A stretch of DNA of 64,000 nucleotides from Streptomyces exfoliatus. Lineage in GTDB: Bacteria > Actinomycetota > Actinomycetes > Streptomycetales > Streptomycetaceae. How positions within the stretch are numbered: position 1 is the first letter of the stretch; every line of letters begins with the position of its first letter. Location: contig NZ_JNZP01000017.1 in assembly GCF_000725545.1 (NCBI RefSeq), positions 1 to 64,000 of the forward strand. Direction: 5' to 3'. Both the position numbers and the translations under genes were made by a program. Shown one piece after another: positions 27,224-37,073 of the stretch. The notes below the pieces were generated by a model, which did no database searches, was not told the DNA's origin, and was given only the letters and a program-made list of their open reading frames with translations.

Positions 27224-27643
27224 ATGAGTGACCTGTTGGAACGACTGCGCGGACGCGGCTGGCGAATGACCGCGCAGCGGCGTGTCGTCGCCGAGGTCCT
27301 CGACGGGGACCATGTACACCTGACCGCCGACGAGGTCCACGCGGCGGCCGTGACGCGGCTGCCGGAGATCTCGCGCGCGACCGTCTACAACACACTGGGC
27401 GAGATGGTCACCCTCGGTGAGGTCATCGAGGTCGCGACCGACGGCCGCGCCAAGCGGTACGACCCCAACGCCCACCGCCCGCACCAGCACCTGGTCTGCG
27501 GACGCTGCGGCGCGATCCGTGACGTCCACCCGGGCGGCGACCCGCTGGCGGACCTGCCGGACACCGAGCGCTTCGGCTTCACGATCTCGAACGTCGAGGT
27601 CACGTACCGGGGCATCTGCCCGAGCTGCGCCAGTACGGCCTGA
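27224..27643 (+). CDS. Fur-family regulator (PerR/CatR-like)
   Basis: The 139-residue protein has the Fur winged helix (RMTAQRRVVAEVL, then the recognition helix ISRATVYNTLGEMV) and a dimerisation domain with HRPHQHLVCGRCG and CPSC. The two CxxC pairs form the structural zinc site, and the His/Asp residues around YDPNAHRPHQH would form the regulatory metal site. Divergence from a catalase gene argues for a peroxide-sensing repressor like CatR rather than an iron regulator. A TTAAGC -10-like element ends about 8 nt before the ATG and no ribosome site is visible, so the mRNA may be leaderless. Confidence 0.92.
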   Translation: MSDLLERLRGRGWRMTAQRRVVAEVLDGDHVHLTADEVHAAAVTRLPEISRATVYNTLGEMVTLGEVIEVATDGRAKRYDPNAHRPHQHLVCGRCGAIRDVHPGGDPLADLPDTERFGFTISNVEVTYRGICPSCASTA

Positions 27644-27654
27644 CACGACCGCAC

Positions 27655-27687
27655 GAAGAATGCCCCCGCTCCGGTGGGGGCATCCTT
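27655..27687 (+). terminator. Terminator after the Fur-family gene
   Basis: GAAG.ATGCCCCC pairs with GGGGGCAT.CTTC across an 8-nt loop, 12 nt after the stop. Confidence 0.75.
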
Positions 27688-27707
27688 CGGTCCCAGGCCA
27701 TGACACA

Positions 27708-27750
27708 CGACGAAGGCCCGGATCCAGTGACTGGATCCGGGCCTTCGTCG
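27708..27750 (-). terminator. Terminator of tRNA-fMet copy 1
   Basis: A perfect 20-bp stem (CGACGAAGGCCCGGATCCAG and complement) with a 3-nt loop lies 9 nt past the tRNA 3' end. Its inner part matches the terminator of the second copy. Confidence 0.85.
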
Positions 27751-27758
27751 CTACTGAG

Positions 27759-27832
27759 TAGCGGGGACAGGATTTGAACCTGCGACCTCTGGGTTATGAG
27801 CCCAGCGAGCTACCGAGCTGCTCCACCCCGCG
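27759..27832 (-). tRNA. Initiator tRNA-Met (CAT), copy 1
   Basis: The 74-nt gene begins CGCGGGGTGGAGCAG and has anticodon CAT in a loop closed by three G-C pairs (GGGCTCATAACCC), the mark of initiator tRNA. The first base pair is a C-U mismatch, as expected for formylation. The T arm contains GGTTCAAATCC. The CCA end is not encoded. Confidence 0.95.
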
Positions 27833-27879
27833 TCGGTAGACCCGACTCTACGGGACCGCCCCCGACCAGCGCAAATCCC

Positions 27880-29850
27880 TTACGCGGTGAGCTCCTGGTG
27901 CAGCGCCTCGCTCAGTCGCGCCGCCCGCTCGGCGACCTCCGCGGGGCCCAGCTCCACCGCGCGGGCGCACCAGCGCCGCCCCTCCGTCAGTTCCCCGCGG
28001 CGCGCCGCGAGCAGCGCGAGCCGGAGCGCGGCCCGGCCGTGGCCGGCCCGGGCGGCCCGGGTCCACCACAGGGCGGCCTCGCGCTCGCTGCCCTCACGGG
28101 CGAGGAGCAGCCCGAGGTTGAAGGCGCCGTTGCGGCTGCCCGCCTCCGCCGCCTCGCGGTACCAGCGGTCGGCCTCCGCCAGGTCGCCGCGCCCGGCGGC
28201 CAGCATGCCGACCCGCACCTGGGCGCGCCGGTGCCCCTGCTGGGCGGCCCGCTCGTACCACTCCTCGCACTCGGTCTTCTCCTCCCTGGGCGCGCCGAGG
28301 ACGGCGGGGCCGGGGTCGGGGCGACGCGCGTCGAGCACCGAGGCGAGCCGGAAGGCGGCCTCGGCGCTGCCGCCGCCGGCCGCGCAGCGCAGGTGCCGCT
28401 CGGCGGTCCGCTCGTCGCCGTCGCGCAGGGCGGCGATGCCGACCTGGAGGGCGGCCTCGGTGTGCCCGGCGGCGGCGGCCCGCTCGTACCAGACGAGGGC
28501 CGTACGGTCGTCGTCGCGGCCGGCGTGGAGGATGCCCAGGTTGAAGGCGGCGTCCACGCTGCCCGCCTCGGCGGCCTTGGAGAACCAGGGCTCGGCGCCG
28601 TTGGCGTCGCCCGCCTGGAGGAGCAGCACCGCGAGCGCGTTGGCGGCCTCGCGGTGGCCCGCGTAGGCGGCGCGGCGGTACCACTGCTCGGCCTGCGGGA
28701 TGCGGTCCTGCGCGGCACAGAGCAGACCCAGGTTGTACGCGCCGTTCACGTCGCCCGCGTCCATGGCGGCCCTGTACCAGCGCTCCGCGGTCTGCTGCTC
28801 GCCCCGGGCCGCGTGGAGCGCGCCCAGGGCGTTGGCGGCGTTGCCGTCGCCGTCCTGGGCGGCGCGCAGCCACCACACGGCGGCGCTCTCCTCGTCGCCC
28901 GCGTCGCGAAGCAGGAAGCCGAGCGCGCAGGCGGCCTTGGCCTCGCCCTCCTTGGCGGAGCTGAGGTACCAGCGGCCGGCCTCCTTGAGCTCGCCGCGGT
29001 GCTCCAGGATCGCGCCGAGGTGCAGCGCGGCCCGCCGGTGGCCGCGCGCGGCGGCCTGCCGGAACCACTGCTCGGCCTCTGCGGGTGCCCCGCCGGGCTC
29101 ACCGGCGGCGGGTCCCGGCGCGGCCGCTCCGGCCGTGGCGGTCGCGCCGGAGGGCACGATCGCGCCGGTACCGGACGCCCGCAGCCGGGTGCCGGTCTCG
29201 TGCGGGCCGCGGGTCGTCTCGGTGGCGCGGCGCTCCAGGGCGAGGGCGAGCCGGTAGGCGGCCTCGCGGTGGCCCTGTTCGGCGGCGGCGCGCAGCCAAC
29301 GCTCGGCGCCGACGTCGCTGCGGTGCTCCAGGAGGTCGGCGAGGGCGTACGCGCCGAGGGCGTGGCCCTGCTCGGCGGCCTGGCGCAGCCAGTACTCGGC
29401 GGCCGGCTCGTCGCCGCGCTCGCGGTGGTGGCGGCCGAGCGCGTGGGCGGCGGGCGCGGAGCCCGCGACGGCGGCGACCCGCCACCAGCCGGCGGCCTCT
29501 TCCGCGTATCCGCGCTGGTGCAGCAGGACACCGAGGTTGTTGGCGGCGGCCCGGTCGCCCTCGGCGGTGGCGCCGCGCAGGTAGGGCTCGGCGCCGTCGA
29601 GGTCGCCGCGGCGCAGCAGCAGAGCACCGAGGGCGCTCATCGCGGCGAGGTCGCCGCGCTCGGCGGCGCGCCGGTGACGGGCCTCGGTCTCGGTCTCGTT
29701 CTCGGTGTCGGCATCGGTCTCGGCGGTGGTGTCGACGGCCGTATCGACGGCCCCTACTGCCTCGATGATCTCGTCCGCGGCGTTCCTGGCGTGCCGCTGC
29801 ACAAACCGCCCTGTCTCCAACAGAGTTGCCCTGTCCCCCATAAATACCAT
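27880..29850 (-). CDS. Sel1-like/tetratricopeptide-repeat protein
   Basis: The 656-residue protein consists of about 15 Sel1-like repeats of 35-36 residues, each with the pattern A..G...A...LG.LL...GD...A..W...AA..G; for example AEQGHREAAYRLALALERRA. An acidic linker (about 40-60) precedes the repeats and a Pro/Ala-rich break occurs near 220-255. There are no membrane spans or signal peptide. Such arrays are scaffolds for protein-protein contacts; the partner is unknown. The gene lies alone between two identical initiator tRNA genes, all on the same strand. Confidence 0.87.
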   Translation of the reverse strand: MVFMGDRATLLETGRFVQRHARNAADEIIEAVGAVDTAVDTTAETDADTENETETEARHRRAAERGDLAAMSALGALLLRRGDLDGAEPYLRGATAEGDRAAANNLGVLLHQRGYAEEAAGWWRVAAVAGSAPAAHALGRHHRERGDEPAAEYWLRQAAEQGHALGAYALADLLEHRSDVGAERWLRAAAEQGHREAAYRLALALERRATETTRGPHETGTRLRASGTGAIVPSGATATAGAAAPGPAAGEPGGAPAEAEQWFRQAAARGHRRAALHLGAILEHRGELKEAGRWYLSSAKEGEAKAACALGFLLRDAGDEESAAVWWLRAAQDGDGNAANALGALHAARGEQQTAERWYRAAMDAGDVNGAYNLGLLCAAQDRIPQAEQWYRRAAYAGHREAANALAVLLLQAGDANGAEPWFSKAAEAGSVDAAFNLGILHAGRDDDRTALVWYERAAAAGHTEAALQVGIAALRDGDERTAERHLRCAAGGGSAEAAFRLASVLDARRPDPGPAVLGAPREEKTECEEWYERAAQQGHRRAQVRVGMLAAGRGDLAEADRWYREAAEAGSRNGAFNLGLLLAREGSEREAALWWTRAARAGHGRAALRLALLAARRGELTEGRRWCARAVELGPAEVAERAARLSEALHQELTA

Positions 29851-30009
29851 CGTCGCACCACCCGCAACCCGAGCACACCTGGTATACCGCAGCCAGTGAG
29901 GTCACTCAGCGTTTTGTCGACATGCCCACAGAGAGACAAGTCAAACACGACTCACGCCAACTCGCCCCCTCCCTACCGCTCTTCGGGCCCCCTCCGCACG
30001 CCGACACAC

Positions 30010-30047
30010 GACGAGGGCCCGGATCCTTATGGATCCGGGCCCTCGTC
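30010..30047 (-). terminator. Terminator of tRNA-fMet copy 2
   Basis: A perfect 17-bp stem (GACGAGGGCCCGGATCC and complement) with loop TTAT lies 7 nt past the tRNA 3' end. Confidence 0.85.
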
Positions 30048-30054
30048 CTCTGAG

Positions 30055-30128
30055 TAGCGGGGACAGGATTTGAACCTGCGACCTCTGGGTTATGAGCCCA
30101 GCGAGCTACCGAGCTGCTCCACCCCGCG
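30055..30128 (-). tRNA. Initiator tRNA-Met (CAT), copy 2
   Basis: The 74 nt are identical to the copy at 27759-27832, including the CAT anticodon, GGG/CCC anticodon stem and the first-pair mismatch. Its flanks resemble those of copy 1, indicating a local duplication. CCA is not encoded. Confidence 0.95.
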
Positions 30129-30173
30129 TCGGTGAACCAACAGTATCACGGACGCAGGGTGGAAAACCTCAGG

Positions 30174-33086
30174 TCAGCCGCTTGATCCGGTCGTCTTGAG
30201 CTTCGCTCCGGCCTCGGCGGCCCGCTCGAGTGCCGCCTGCAGGTCCTCCTGGGCCTTGCCGTACGCGGTCCAGTCGCCCTTCGCCAGAGCCGCCTCGCCC
30301 GCGTCGTACGCCTTCTGGGCGTCGGCGATGGCCTTCTTGAGCGCGGCGTCGTTCGTGACCGGCGGCTCGGTGGTGCCCGGCGGGGTCGTGGGCGAGGTGG
30401 GCGGCGGTGTGGTCGGTGCGTCGACCCCGAAGACCGCGTTGAGCGCCTCGGTGAGGTTGTCCTCGAACACCGTGGTGTCCTTGGTCGTGTCACCGTCCGG
30501 CTGGTCCGCGTCCACGTACGACACGGCCACCTTCTTCAGGAGCGGGTAGAGCGCGTTGCGTCCCTGGGCGTACACGGGCTCCACGTACAGGAAGCCGCCG
30601 TCGAGCGGGACGGTCAGCAGGTTGCCGTACTGGATGTCCGAGTCGGCGCCCTTCATGTCCCGGACGAAGGTGGCCACCGACGGCAGACCGTTGAGCTTGC
30701 TCTGCACCTGCGCCGGTCCCGGGACGTCCTCGGTGACCCGCAGCAGCCTCAGCCGGCCGTACTCCTTGCTGGTGGCGTCGGCGTCGACCGCCATGAAGCC
30801 GCCCAGGTTGGGCCGCCCGTTCGGCGTGAACGTCGTCGTCAGCGAGAAGCGCTGCGCCGTGTCCCCGGGCATCTTCATGCTCAGGTAGTACGGCGGGACC
30901 GCGTTGCCGTCCTTGTTGGTCGGGTCGTCCGGCACCTGCCAGGCGTCCGAGCCGCTGTAGAACTGGGCGGGGTCGGTGACGTGATAGCGGGTCAGCAGCT
31001 CGCGCTGGACCTTGAACATGTCCTGCGGGTACCGCAGGTGCTCCATCAGGTCGGCCTTGATCTCGGACTTCGGCTTGACGGTGTCCGGGAACGCCTTCAT
31101 CCAGGTCTTCAGGACCGGGTCCTGGGTGTCCCACTGGTAGAGGGTCACCTTGCCGTCGTAGGCGTCGACGGTGGCCTTCACCGAGTTGCGGATGTAGTTG
31201 ACCTGGTTCTGCTGGGCGACGACCGCGCGCTGCTGGTTGCCGACGGTCAGCGAGTCGGCCGTGGTGTCGCCGAGCGTGGTGCGCGAGGCGTACGGGTAGC
31301 CGTTGGTCGTCGTGTAGGCGTCGATGATCCACTGGATCCGGCCCTCGACGACCGCCGGGTAGGCGTCGCCGTCGATGGTCAGCCAGGGCGCGACCGCCTC
31401 GACGCGCTCCTTCGGGGTGCGGTTGTAGAGGATCCGCGAGCCCTCGCCGATGGCCCCCGAGTAGAGGATCTGCGGCTCGCTGAAGGCCACCGCGTACGCC
31501 GCGCGGTTGAAGGTGCTGGAGAGGCTTACGCCGCTCTTCTCCTTGTAGCTGGTGGTCTTCTCGCCGTTCTCCTCGTAGTCCAGCTCCTTCTGCGGGCCGC
31601 CCACGATCGAGTACTGGTCGGTCTTCTCGCCGTAGTAGATCCGCTGCTGGTACGTGCCGAGCGTCCCCGTGGTCGGCAGGCCGGCCTCGGTGAAGACCGG
31701 GGAGCCGTTGGCGTCGGTCTGGGTACCCGAGGCCATGATGGCGCCGTAGCCGTGGGTGTACGTGAAGTGGTCGTTGATCCAGTTGCGCTTCGGGATGCCC
31801 TTGATGTTGAGCTCACGCAGACCGACGACGGTGTCCTTGCCCTGGTAGCGGTCCACGTCCAGGGTCATCGGGAACTGGTAGTACTTCCGCTTCTGCTCCA
31901 GCTGCTGGAACGTCGGCGACACGATGTTCGGGTCGAGGACGCGGTAGCTGGCCGCCGAGTCGGCGTCCGACCGCAGCTGGTCCTTGGCCTTCACCGTCGA
32001 CTTGCCCGAGTAGTTCTCGGGCTTCGTCCCGTCGATCGCGTACGCCTTACGGGTCGCGTCGATGTTCTTCTGGATGTACGGCGCTTCCTTGGCCTGCTCG
32101 TTCGGCTGGACCTGGAACTTCTGCACGATGGCCGGGTACAGGCCGCCGATCAGGATCGCGGAGAGCACCATCAGGCCGAAGCCGATCACCGGCAGCTGCC
32201 AGGTGCGGCGCCAGAGCGTCGCGAAGAACAGCACGGCGCAGATCGCGGCGATGCAGAACAGGATGGTCTTCGCCGGCAGGTACGCGTTGGCGTCGACGTA
32301 CCGCAGACCCGTCCAGTTGCCGGTCGCCTTGAAGTCGCTGGACTTCACGGCCAGGCCGTACCGGTCGAGCCAGTACGCCACGGCCTTCAGCGACACGAAG
32401 ACGCCGAGCAGCACCGAGAGGTGGCCGGTGGCGGCCGCGGTGGCACGCGCGCCCGGGCTGGTGATCCGCAGCCCGCCGTACAGGTAGTGCGTGAGCGCGG
32501 CGGCGATCAGCGACAGCACGGCGGCGGCGAAGCCGAAGCCGAGCAGGAAGCGGTACCAGGGCAGGTCGAAGGCGTAGAACGACACGTCGAGCCCGAACTG
32601 CGGGTCCTTCTGGCCGAACTTCACGCCGTTGACCCACATGAGCCACGTACGCCACTGTCCCGAGGCGGAGGCGCCGGCGATCAGCGCCACGAGGGCGGTG
32701 ACCGCGAGCAGCACCCACTTCTTGAACGGGGCGAGGCCCATCCGGTACCGGTCGAGGCTCTGCTGCTCGAGGGACATCGCGCTGAGCGGCGGCCGCAGCC
32801 GGTACGCCAGCCAGATGTTCAGGCCGACGGCGAGCCCCATCAGCAGGCCGAAGACCGCGAAGAGGCCGATCTTGGTCCACAGCGTGGTGGTGAACACGGA
32901 CGAGTACTCGACCGAGCGGTACCAGAGCCAGTCCGTCCAGAACCCGGCGAACATCACGAACGCCATGGCCAGAACGGCCAGCACCCCGAGAGTCATGAGC
33001 AAGGTACGGGCCCGCCGGGACGGCCGGCCGACCCTCATCCTTGGCCCGGACGGGCTACCGCCGCGGTCCGGCATCTGGAAAGCCAA
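30174..33086 (-). CDS. UPF0182 family large membrane protein
   Basis: The 970-residue protein has a basic N-terminus, seven predicted membrane helices within about the first 330 residues, a large extracellular domain (about 340-880) and a low-complexity tail with repeated Pro/Thr (about 890-910) and a helical end. Function is unknown; the family is found in most actinobacteria (Rv3193c in M. tuberculosis, from memory). The start is probably the TTG at 33086, reading (M)AFQMPDRGG, because GAGGGG lies five bases upstream and relatives begin the same way. ATG 33074 lacks a ribosome site. Confidence 0.88.
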   Translation of the reverse strand: MAFQMPDRGGSPSGPRMRVGRPSRRARTLLMTLGVLAVLAMAFVMFAGFWTDWLWYRSVEYSSVFTTTLWTKIGLFAVFGLLMGLAVGLNIWLAYRLRPPLSAMSLEQQSLDRYRMGLAPFKKWVLLAVTALVALIAGASASGQWRTWLMWVNGVKFGQKDPQFGLDVSFYAFDLPWYRFLLGFGFAAAVLSLIAAALTHYLYGGLRITSPGARATAAATGHLSVLLGVFVSLKAVAYWLDRYGLAVKSSDFKATGNWTGLRYVDANAYLPAKTILFCIAAICAVLFFATLWRRTWQLPVIGFGLMVLSAILIGGLYPAIVQKFQVQPNEQAKEAPYIQKNIDATRKAYAIDGTKPENYSGKSTVKAKDQLRSDADSAASYRVLDPNIVSPTFQQLEQKRKYYQFPMTLDVDRYQGKDTVVGLRELNIKGIPKRNWINDHFTYTHGYGAIMASGTQTDANGSPVFTEAGLPTTGTLGTYQQRIYYGEKTDQYSIVGGPQKELDYEENGEKTTSYKEKSGVSLSSTFNRAAYAVAFSEPQILYSGAIGEGSRILYNRTPKERVEAVAPWLTIDGDAYPAVVEGRIQWIIDAYTTTNGYPYASRTTLGDTTADSLTVGNQQRAVVAQQNQVNYIRNSVKATVDAYDGKVTLYQWDTQDPVLKTWMKAFPDTVKPKSEIKADLMEHLRYPQDMFKVQRELLTRYHVTDPAQFYSGSDAWQVPDDPTNKDGNAVPPYYLSMKMPGDTAQRFSLTTTFTPNGRPNLGGFMAVDADATSKEYGRLRLLRVTEDVPGPAQVQSKLNGLPSVATFVRDMKGADSDIQYGNLLTVPLDGGFLYVEPVYAQGRNALYPLLKKVAVSYVDADQPDGDTTKDTTVFEDNLTEALNAVFGVDAPTTPPPTSPTTPPGTTEPPVTNDAALKKAIADAQKAYDAGEAALAKGDWTAYGKAQEDLQAALERAAEAGAKLKTTGSSG

Positions 33087-33200
33087 CGTGCGCCCCTCGA
33101 TGTTGATGCGTCTGAAAGCAGGCCCCGCGATCGTAGAGCCCACTGATGCAACTTACTGAGGCTTTACCTAGTTCCCGTGTTCCGGGGTGGAGGAGGCAGG

Positions 33201-33761
33201 ATGTTGGTCATGTCCAACGTTTCCCCCTCCGGCCCGGCGATGGCCGCGAGCCCCCTCACCCGCGCGGTGCTCGAGATCGACGAGTACGCGGCGGGCCTCG
33301 GCTGGGACCAGCCGGCCCGTCTCTTCGCCCTCGTCGACACCGCACGCCTGCGCGCCAAGGCACCCGCCCTCGCCTCCCAGCTGGGCCTGGGTGACGACGC
33401 CACCACCTACACCCCGATCGAGCAGGACAAGCTGCCGCGCGGAAAGCCCCTCGACGAGTTCCTCGGCACGGTCGCCTGGCCCGACACCGTGGCCGGCTGC
33501 GCCATGACCGTGGAGCGGCTCATGCTGCCCCCCTCGGCCGAGACGCAGGTCCCGCAAGGCCTCGGCGAGAAGCAGCTCGCCAAGTGGGTGGCCGCCCACC
33601 CGGACCGCCAGGAGGTGCGGATGACCGTGGCGGTGCTCCGCAACGGTGCGCGCGAGGCGGCGATCCGGCTGCGCGAGAAGGACACCGCGACGGAGGTCCT
33701 CACGGGCCCCGACCTGGTGCCCGGCCTCGCCGAGGCACTGGCGGCGACCTTCGAGTCCTGA
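33201..33761 (+). CDS. PPA1378-family conserved actinobacterial protein
   Basis: The 186-residue soluble protein contains TRAVLEIDEYAAGLGWDQPA near the start, TPIEQDKLPRGKPLDEFLG and WPDTVAGCAMTVERLMLPP in the middle, then HPDRQEVRMTVAVLRNGARE. This is a conserved actinobacterial family without assigned activity. The ATG at 33201 has GGAGGAGG eight bases upstream. It is divergent from the UPF0182 gene, and the two are neighbours in many actinobacteria (from memory), so a shared role is possible. A terminator follows. Confidence 0.85.
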   Translation: MLVMSNVSPSGPAMAASPLTRAVLEIDEYAAGLGWDQPARLFALVDTARLRAKAPALASQLGLGDDATTYTPIEQDKLPRGKPLDEFLGTVAWPDTVAGCAMTVERLMLPPSAETQVPQGLGEKQLAKWVAAHPDRQEVRMTVAVLRNGAREAAIRLREKDTATEVLTGPDLVPGLAEALAATFES

Positions 33762-33777
33762 GCCGCGGCGGCACGGA

Positions 33778-33811
33778 AAGGGGCGCCCGGTCCGTCGACC
33801 GGGCGCCCCTT
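33778..33811. terminator. Bidirectional terminator
   Basis: A perfect 15-bp stem (AAGGGGCGCCCGGTC and complement) with loop CGTC lies between convergent stops at 33761 and 33827. Confidence 0.85.
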
Positions 33812-33826
33812 CGGCGTATCCGCCGC

Positions 33827-34915
33827 TCAGCTCTTCGAGCAGCTCGGCAGGGACTTCGTGTCGCCCTTGCGGAGCTTCTCCAGGGACTTCGTGGCGTCGT
33901 CGATGGTGTCGACCTTGACGAGGGTGAGCCCCTCGGGGATGTCGGAGGCGGCGGTCGCGCAGTTGTCGGCCGGGGTGAGGAAGTACTCCGCGCCGGCGTC
34001 GCGCGCGCCGACCAGCTTCATCTGGATCCCGCCGATCGGGCCGACCTTGCCCGCGTCGTCGATGGTTCCCGTCCCGGCGACGAACCGGCCGCCGGTGAGG
34101 CTGTCCGGGGTGAGCTTGTCGACGATGCCGAGGGCGAACATCAGGCCGGCGCTGGGGCCGCCGACGTCGGCCAGGTTGATGTCGATCGTGAAGGGGAAGA
34201 CGTGGTCGGTGCCGGCCTTGATGCCGACGACGGCCCGGTCGCCCTCCTCGGACGTGGTGGTCGTGATGACCACCTTCCGGGTGACGGTCGGCTCCTTGCG
34301 CGCCTTCTCGGCCGCGGCGGCCTCCTTGGCGGGGACGACCGTGAACACGACGTCCTGGCCGGGCTTGCGCTTCGTGACCTGCTTGGCGACCTCGTCCTGG
34401 GCGGCGATCGGCACGCCGTCGACCGCCTTGATCACGTCACCGGCGTGCAGCTTGCCCTCGGACGGCGAGCCCTTGATCACCGTGCCGACGACGACCCGCG
34501 CCACCACCGGGATCCCCAGCTCCCCGAGGGCGGCCACCTTGGCGCTCTCCTGGGACTGGCTGAACTCCTCGGCGTTCTCCTGGCTCGACTGCTCCTCGGT
34601 CTTGCCGTCCGGGTAGAGCGTGTCGTGCGGCACCACGACGTTGTCGTGGGCCAGCCAGCCGTAGACGGCCTCGACGGCGTTCATCCTGTAGTCCGCGCTG
34701 GTGACACGGACGGTCGTCATGTTGAGGTGACCGTCGGTCGGGTAGGTCTTGCGTCCGGAGATCGAGAGGACGGGCTCTCCCCTGGCCTCACCGAGGGTGT
34801 TGACCGTGGGGCCGGGACTCATCTCCGCGTACGGCACCGGGATCAGGACGCCTGCGATGAGCAGACAGATCAACACCAGGGTGGAGGCGAGCATCGTCGC
34901 GGTGCGGCGTGGCAT
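33827..34915 (-). CDS. Membrane-anchored PDZ and Lon-type (S16) serine protease
   Basis: The 362-residue protein has one N-terminal membrane helix (about 9-30), then YAEMSPGPTVNTLG, a PDZ domain (about 135-205; VVGTVIKGSPSEGKLHAGDV) and a C-terminal Lon proteolytic domain. The Ser-Lys dyad is seen in VGGPSAGLMFALG (Ser about 271) and GIQMKLVGARDAGA (Lys about 314). It should act on the outer face of the membrane on unknown substrates. The family matches M. tuberculosis Rv3194c (from memory). The small membrane gene upstream on the same strand may be co-transcribed. Confidence 0.92.
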   Translation of the reverse strand: MPRRTATMLASTLVLICLLIAGVLIPVPYAEMSPGPTVNTLGEARGEPVLSISGRKTYPTDGHLNMTTVRVTSADYRMNAVEAVYGWLAHDNVVVPHDTLYPDGKTEEQSSQENAEEFSQSQESAKVAALGELGIPVVARVVVGTVIKGSPSEGKLHAGDVIKAVDGVPIAAQDEVAKQVTKRKPGQDVVFTVVPAKEAAAAEKARKEPTVTRKVVITTTTSEEGDRAVVGIKAGTDHVFPFTIDINLADVGGPSAGLMFALGIVDKLTPDSLTGGRFVAGTGTIDDAGKVGPIGGIQMKLVGARDAGAEYFLTPADNCATAASDIPEGLTLVKVDTIDDATKSLEKLRKGDTKSLPSCSKS

Positions 34916-34980
34916 GGAACGACAGTACGGGACTCGCCTGTGAGTGCACCCCTGGGGCGGTCCGTACGGGGCGGCCGGAG

Positions 34981-35208
34981 TCAGCTCGACGGCGAGGTGG
35001 TGACACCGGCGGCTGCGGCCGGTTCGAGGTCCGCGCGGGCGGCATGGGGGGTCGTGGTGTGGGAACGCTCCATCGCGTCCCGGAAGCGTGCGTAGCCCGC
35101 GAGTTCGGCCACGTCGCCTATGGTCTTGTTCCTCGATGCCCAGCTTCCCCATATCGCCGCGCCGACGACTGCGAAAAGCGGAATCAGCAACCAGGCCAGC
35201 GCTGCCAT
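34981..35208 (-). CDS. Small single-span membrane protein
   Basis: This 75-residue protein has one membrane helix (AALAWLLIPLFAVVGAAIWG) and a soluble tail with KTIGDVAELAGYARFRDAME. The function is unknown. It sits 65 nt upstream of the PDZ-Lon protease gene on the same strand, and could be a partner or substrate; this is inference from position only. Confidence 0.7.
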   Translation of the reverse strand: MAALAWLLIPLFAVVGAAIWGSWASRNKTIGDVAELAGYARFRDAMERSHTTTPHAARADLEPAAAAGVTTSPSS

Positions 35209-35347
35209 CCCGACCTCCCATCCCCAGTGAGTTGATCAGCGAACTGTGTCATCTGTGATGCCAACGCTCGCGCCTGGGGGCCGGTTACGCAAATCGGGCG
35301 GTCGGCTACACGGTGTCGGCGCGCCGCCTTGCCTGCCGGGGTTGCCG

Positions 35348-35809
35348 CTAGCAGGCCCCCACCCACTCCTCGGTGCCGTCGGAGAAGGTCTGGTGCTTCC
35401 AGATGGGGACCTCGTGCTTGAGGTCGTCGATGAGCTTGCGGCAGGCCTCGAAGGCCTCGCCGCGGTGCGGGCACGACACGGCGACGACCACCGCGATGTC
35501 GCCCACCCGCAGGTCGCCCACACGGTGGACGGCGGCCAGCGCGCGGACCGGGTAGTCCGCGACGACCTTCTCCGCCACCCGGCGAAGCTCCGCCTCCGCC
35601 GTGGGGTGGCAGGAGTAGCCCAGGGCCTCCACGTCCGCGCCGCCGTCGTGGTTGCGCACGGTGCCCACGAAGAGCGTCGTCCCGCCGGAGGCGTCGTCGC
35701 CGACCGCCCGGAAGACCTCGTCGAGGGAGAGCGGGGTCTCCCGGATCGCGAGGAGCTTGATCGGGTCGGCCGCGGCCTGCTCGCCGGGGTGGTCAAACGT
35801 CGGTGCCAT
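35348..35809 (-). CDS. moaE: Molybdopterin synthase catalytic subunit
   Basis: MoaE transfers sulphur from MoaD thiocarboxylate to precursor Z, making molybdopterin. The 153-residue protein has GGTTLFVGTVRNHDGG, HRVGDLRVGDIAVVVAVSC, HRGEAFEACRKLIDDLKHEV and the C-terminal catalytic KHQTFSDGTEEWV with the active-site lysines. No moaD or other molybdenum cofactor gene is nearby. The chosen ATG (MAPTF) has relatives' spacing; an upstream ATG six codons earlier is possible. Confidence 0.94.
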   Translation of the reverse strand: MAPTFDHPGEQAAADPIKLLAIRETPLSLDEVFRAVGDDASGGTTLFVGTVRNHDGGADVEALGYSCHPTAEAELRRVAEKVVADYPVRALAAVHRVGDLRVGDIAVVVAVSCPHRGEAFEACRKLIDDLKHEVPIWKHQTFSDGTEEWVGAC

Positions 35810-35963
35810 GGACCCATCGTGCCGCACGCGCGCGGGATCCCGGAATAGCGGTTTCGACCGGTGGACGGCGGCGTCGGTAGGAGGGTCCTACAGACCGTCG
35901 CGCGACAGCCCGGCCCGGCGGGTACGGCCCGGCGGGTTCAGTCCGACCGGGCTCCGGCGCCGG

Positions 35964-37073
35964 TCAGATCCCGCGCCGCTTCCGCATCTGCCGGACGAGC
36001 GCCGCCGTGCCGAGCAGCGCCACCGTCGCACCGGCCGCACCGGCCGCCGTGGCGTCCTTGCGGCCCAGTCGGCGGCCGGCGACCGTGTGACGGCCCTCGA
36101 CCTCCTCCAGGAGCGCCGTGAGGACCTCCTCGTTCGTCCACTTCGGCCGCCAGCCGGCGTCGTGCAGCCGTCCGACGCTCACCACCCAGGGGTGCATGGT
36201 GTAGGCGAGATCGCCGGCCGGGGACGGGGTGAGGCCGATGCGGTGGAGGCGGGCCGCCGCGCCGAGGGCGACGGCGGAGGGCAGCTCCATGCGCCGGATC
36301 CCGGAGAGCTCCTCGACCTCCTCCTGCTCCAGCCAGCCCTCGCAGCCGACGGCGAACTCCCCGTCGACCTTCTCGAGGGCCGCGTACTCCAGGGCACTGA
36401 CCAGGTCCTCGACGTGGCAGAACTGCCAGGTCGGCCGGGATCCGGCGACGACGAGGAGCCGGGGCGACTCGAAGTAGCGGGTCAGCGCCGTGTCCGTACC
36501 GCCGACGAGGACGGCCGGACGGACGACGGTGACGTTGAGTCCGGGGTGCGCTCGGGGTGCCCGGCGGCCGAGGCGCTCGATCTCCAGCATGTCGCCCACG
36601 CCGGTGGCCTCCGCCGTGGCCTTGAGCTCGGCGTCCTCGGAGAGCGGGATGTCGTTGTCGGGCAGGGCGCCGTAGACCATCGCGGAGGTGCACAGCACCA
36701 CCCGGTGGACGCCGGCCGCCGCGGCGGCGGTCAGCACGGTCTGCGTGCCGCGCACGTTGTAGGCCGTTCGCGCGGCGGGGTCGGTCTCCAGGTCGAGATC
36801 GACGGCGAGGTGCACGACGACGTCCGCGCCGCGCAGCTTCTCGGCGATGGCCGGGTCGCGCACGTCGAGGACGTGCCACTGCGCCTCGGCGACGTCGCCC
36901 CTGCGCTCGTCGATGGCGACGACCTTCTTGACCTCGTCGGAGGCGGCGAGGCGCCTGGTCAGCAGGTCACCGACGCCGGAAGCGGCGCCGGTGACCGCGA
37001 CGACGGGGCCGCGCACGGCGGACCGGGTTGAGTGGTTTCGCGCTCCGCGAACCTGAGGATCTGGGGAACTCAC
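35964..37073 (-). CDS. NAD-dependent epimerase/dehydratase (extended SDR)
   Basis: The 369-residue protein has a Rossmann N-terminus (VVAVTGAASGVGDLLTRRL, GxxGxxG), VVHLAVDLD, the STSA region LCTSAMVYG with the expected catalytic Ser, and a C-terminal membrane-like helix (AGAAGATVALLGTAALV) followed by a basic tail RQMRKRRG. The usual YxxxK is not clear: after VYGALPDND the segment reads GDMLEIERL, so activity is doubtful. GTG 37073 is preceded by GGAGA. It faces away from the DUF2342 gene. Confidence 0.85.
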   Translation of the reverse strand: MSSPDPQVRGARNHSTRSAVRGPVVAVTGAASGVGDLLTRRLAASDEVKKVVAIDERRGDVAEAQWHVLDVRDPAIAEKLRGADVVVHLAVDLDLETDPAARTAYNVRGTQTVLTAAAAAGVHRVVLCTSAMVYGALPDNDIPLSEDAELKATAEATGVGDMLEIERLGRRAPRAHPGLNVTVVRPAVLVGGTDTALTRYFESPRLLVVAGSRPTWQFCHVEDLVSALEYAALEKVDGEFAVGCEGWLEQEEVEELSGIRRMELPSAVALGAAARLHRIGLTPSPAGDLAYTMHPWVVSVGRLHDAGWRPKWTNEEVLTALLEEVEGRHTVAGRRLGRKDATAAGAAGATVALLGTAALVRQMRKRRGI

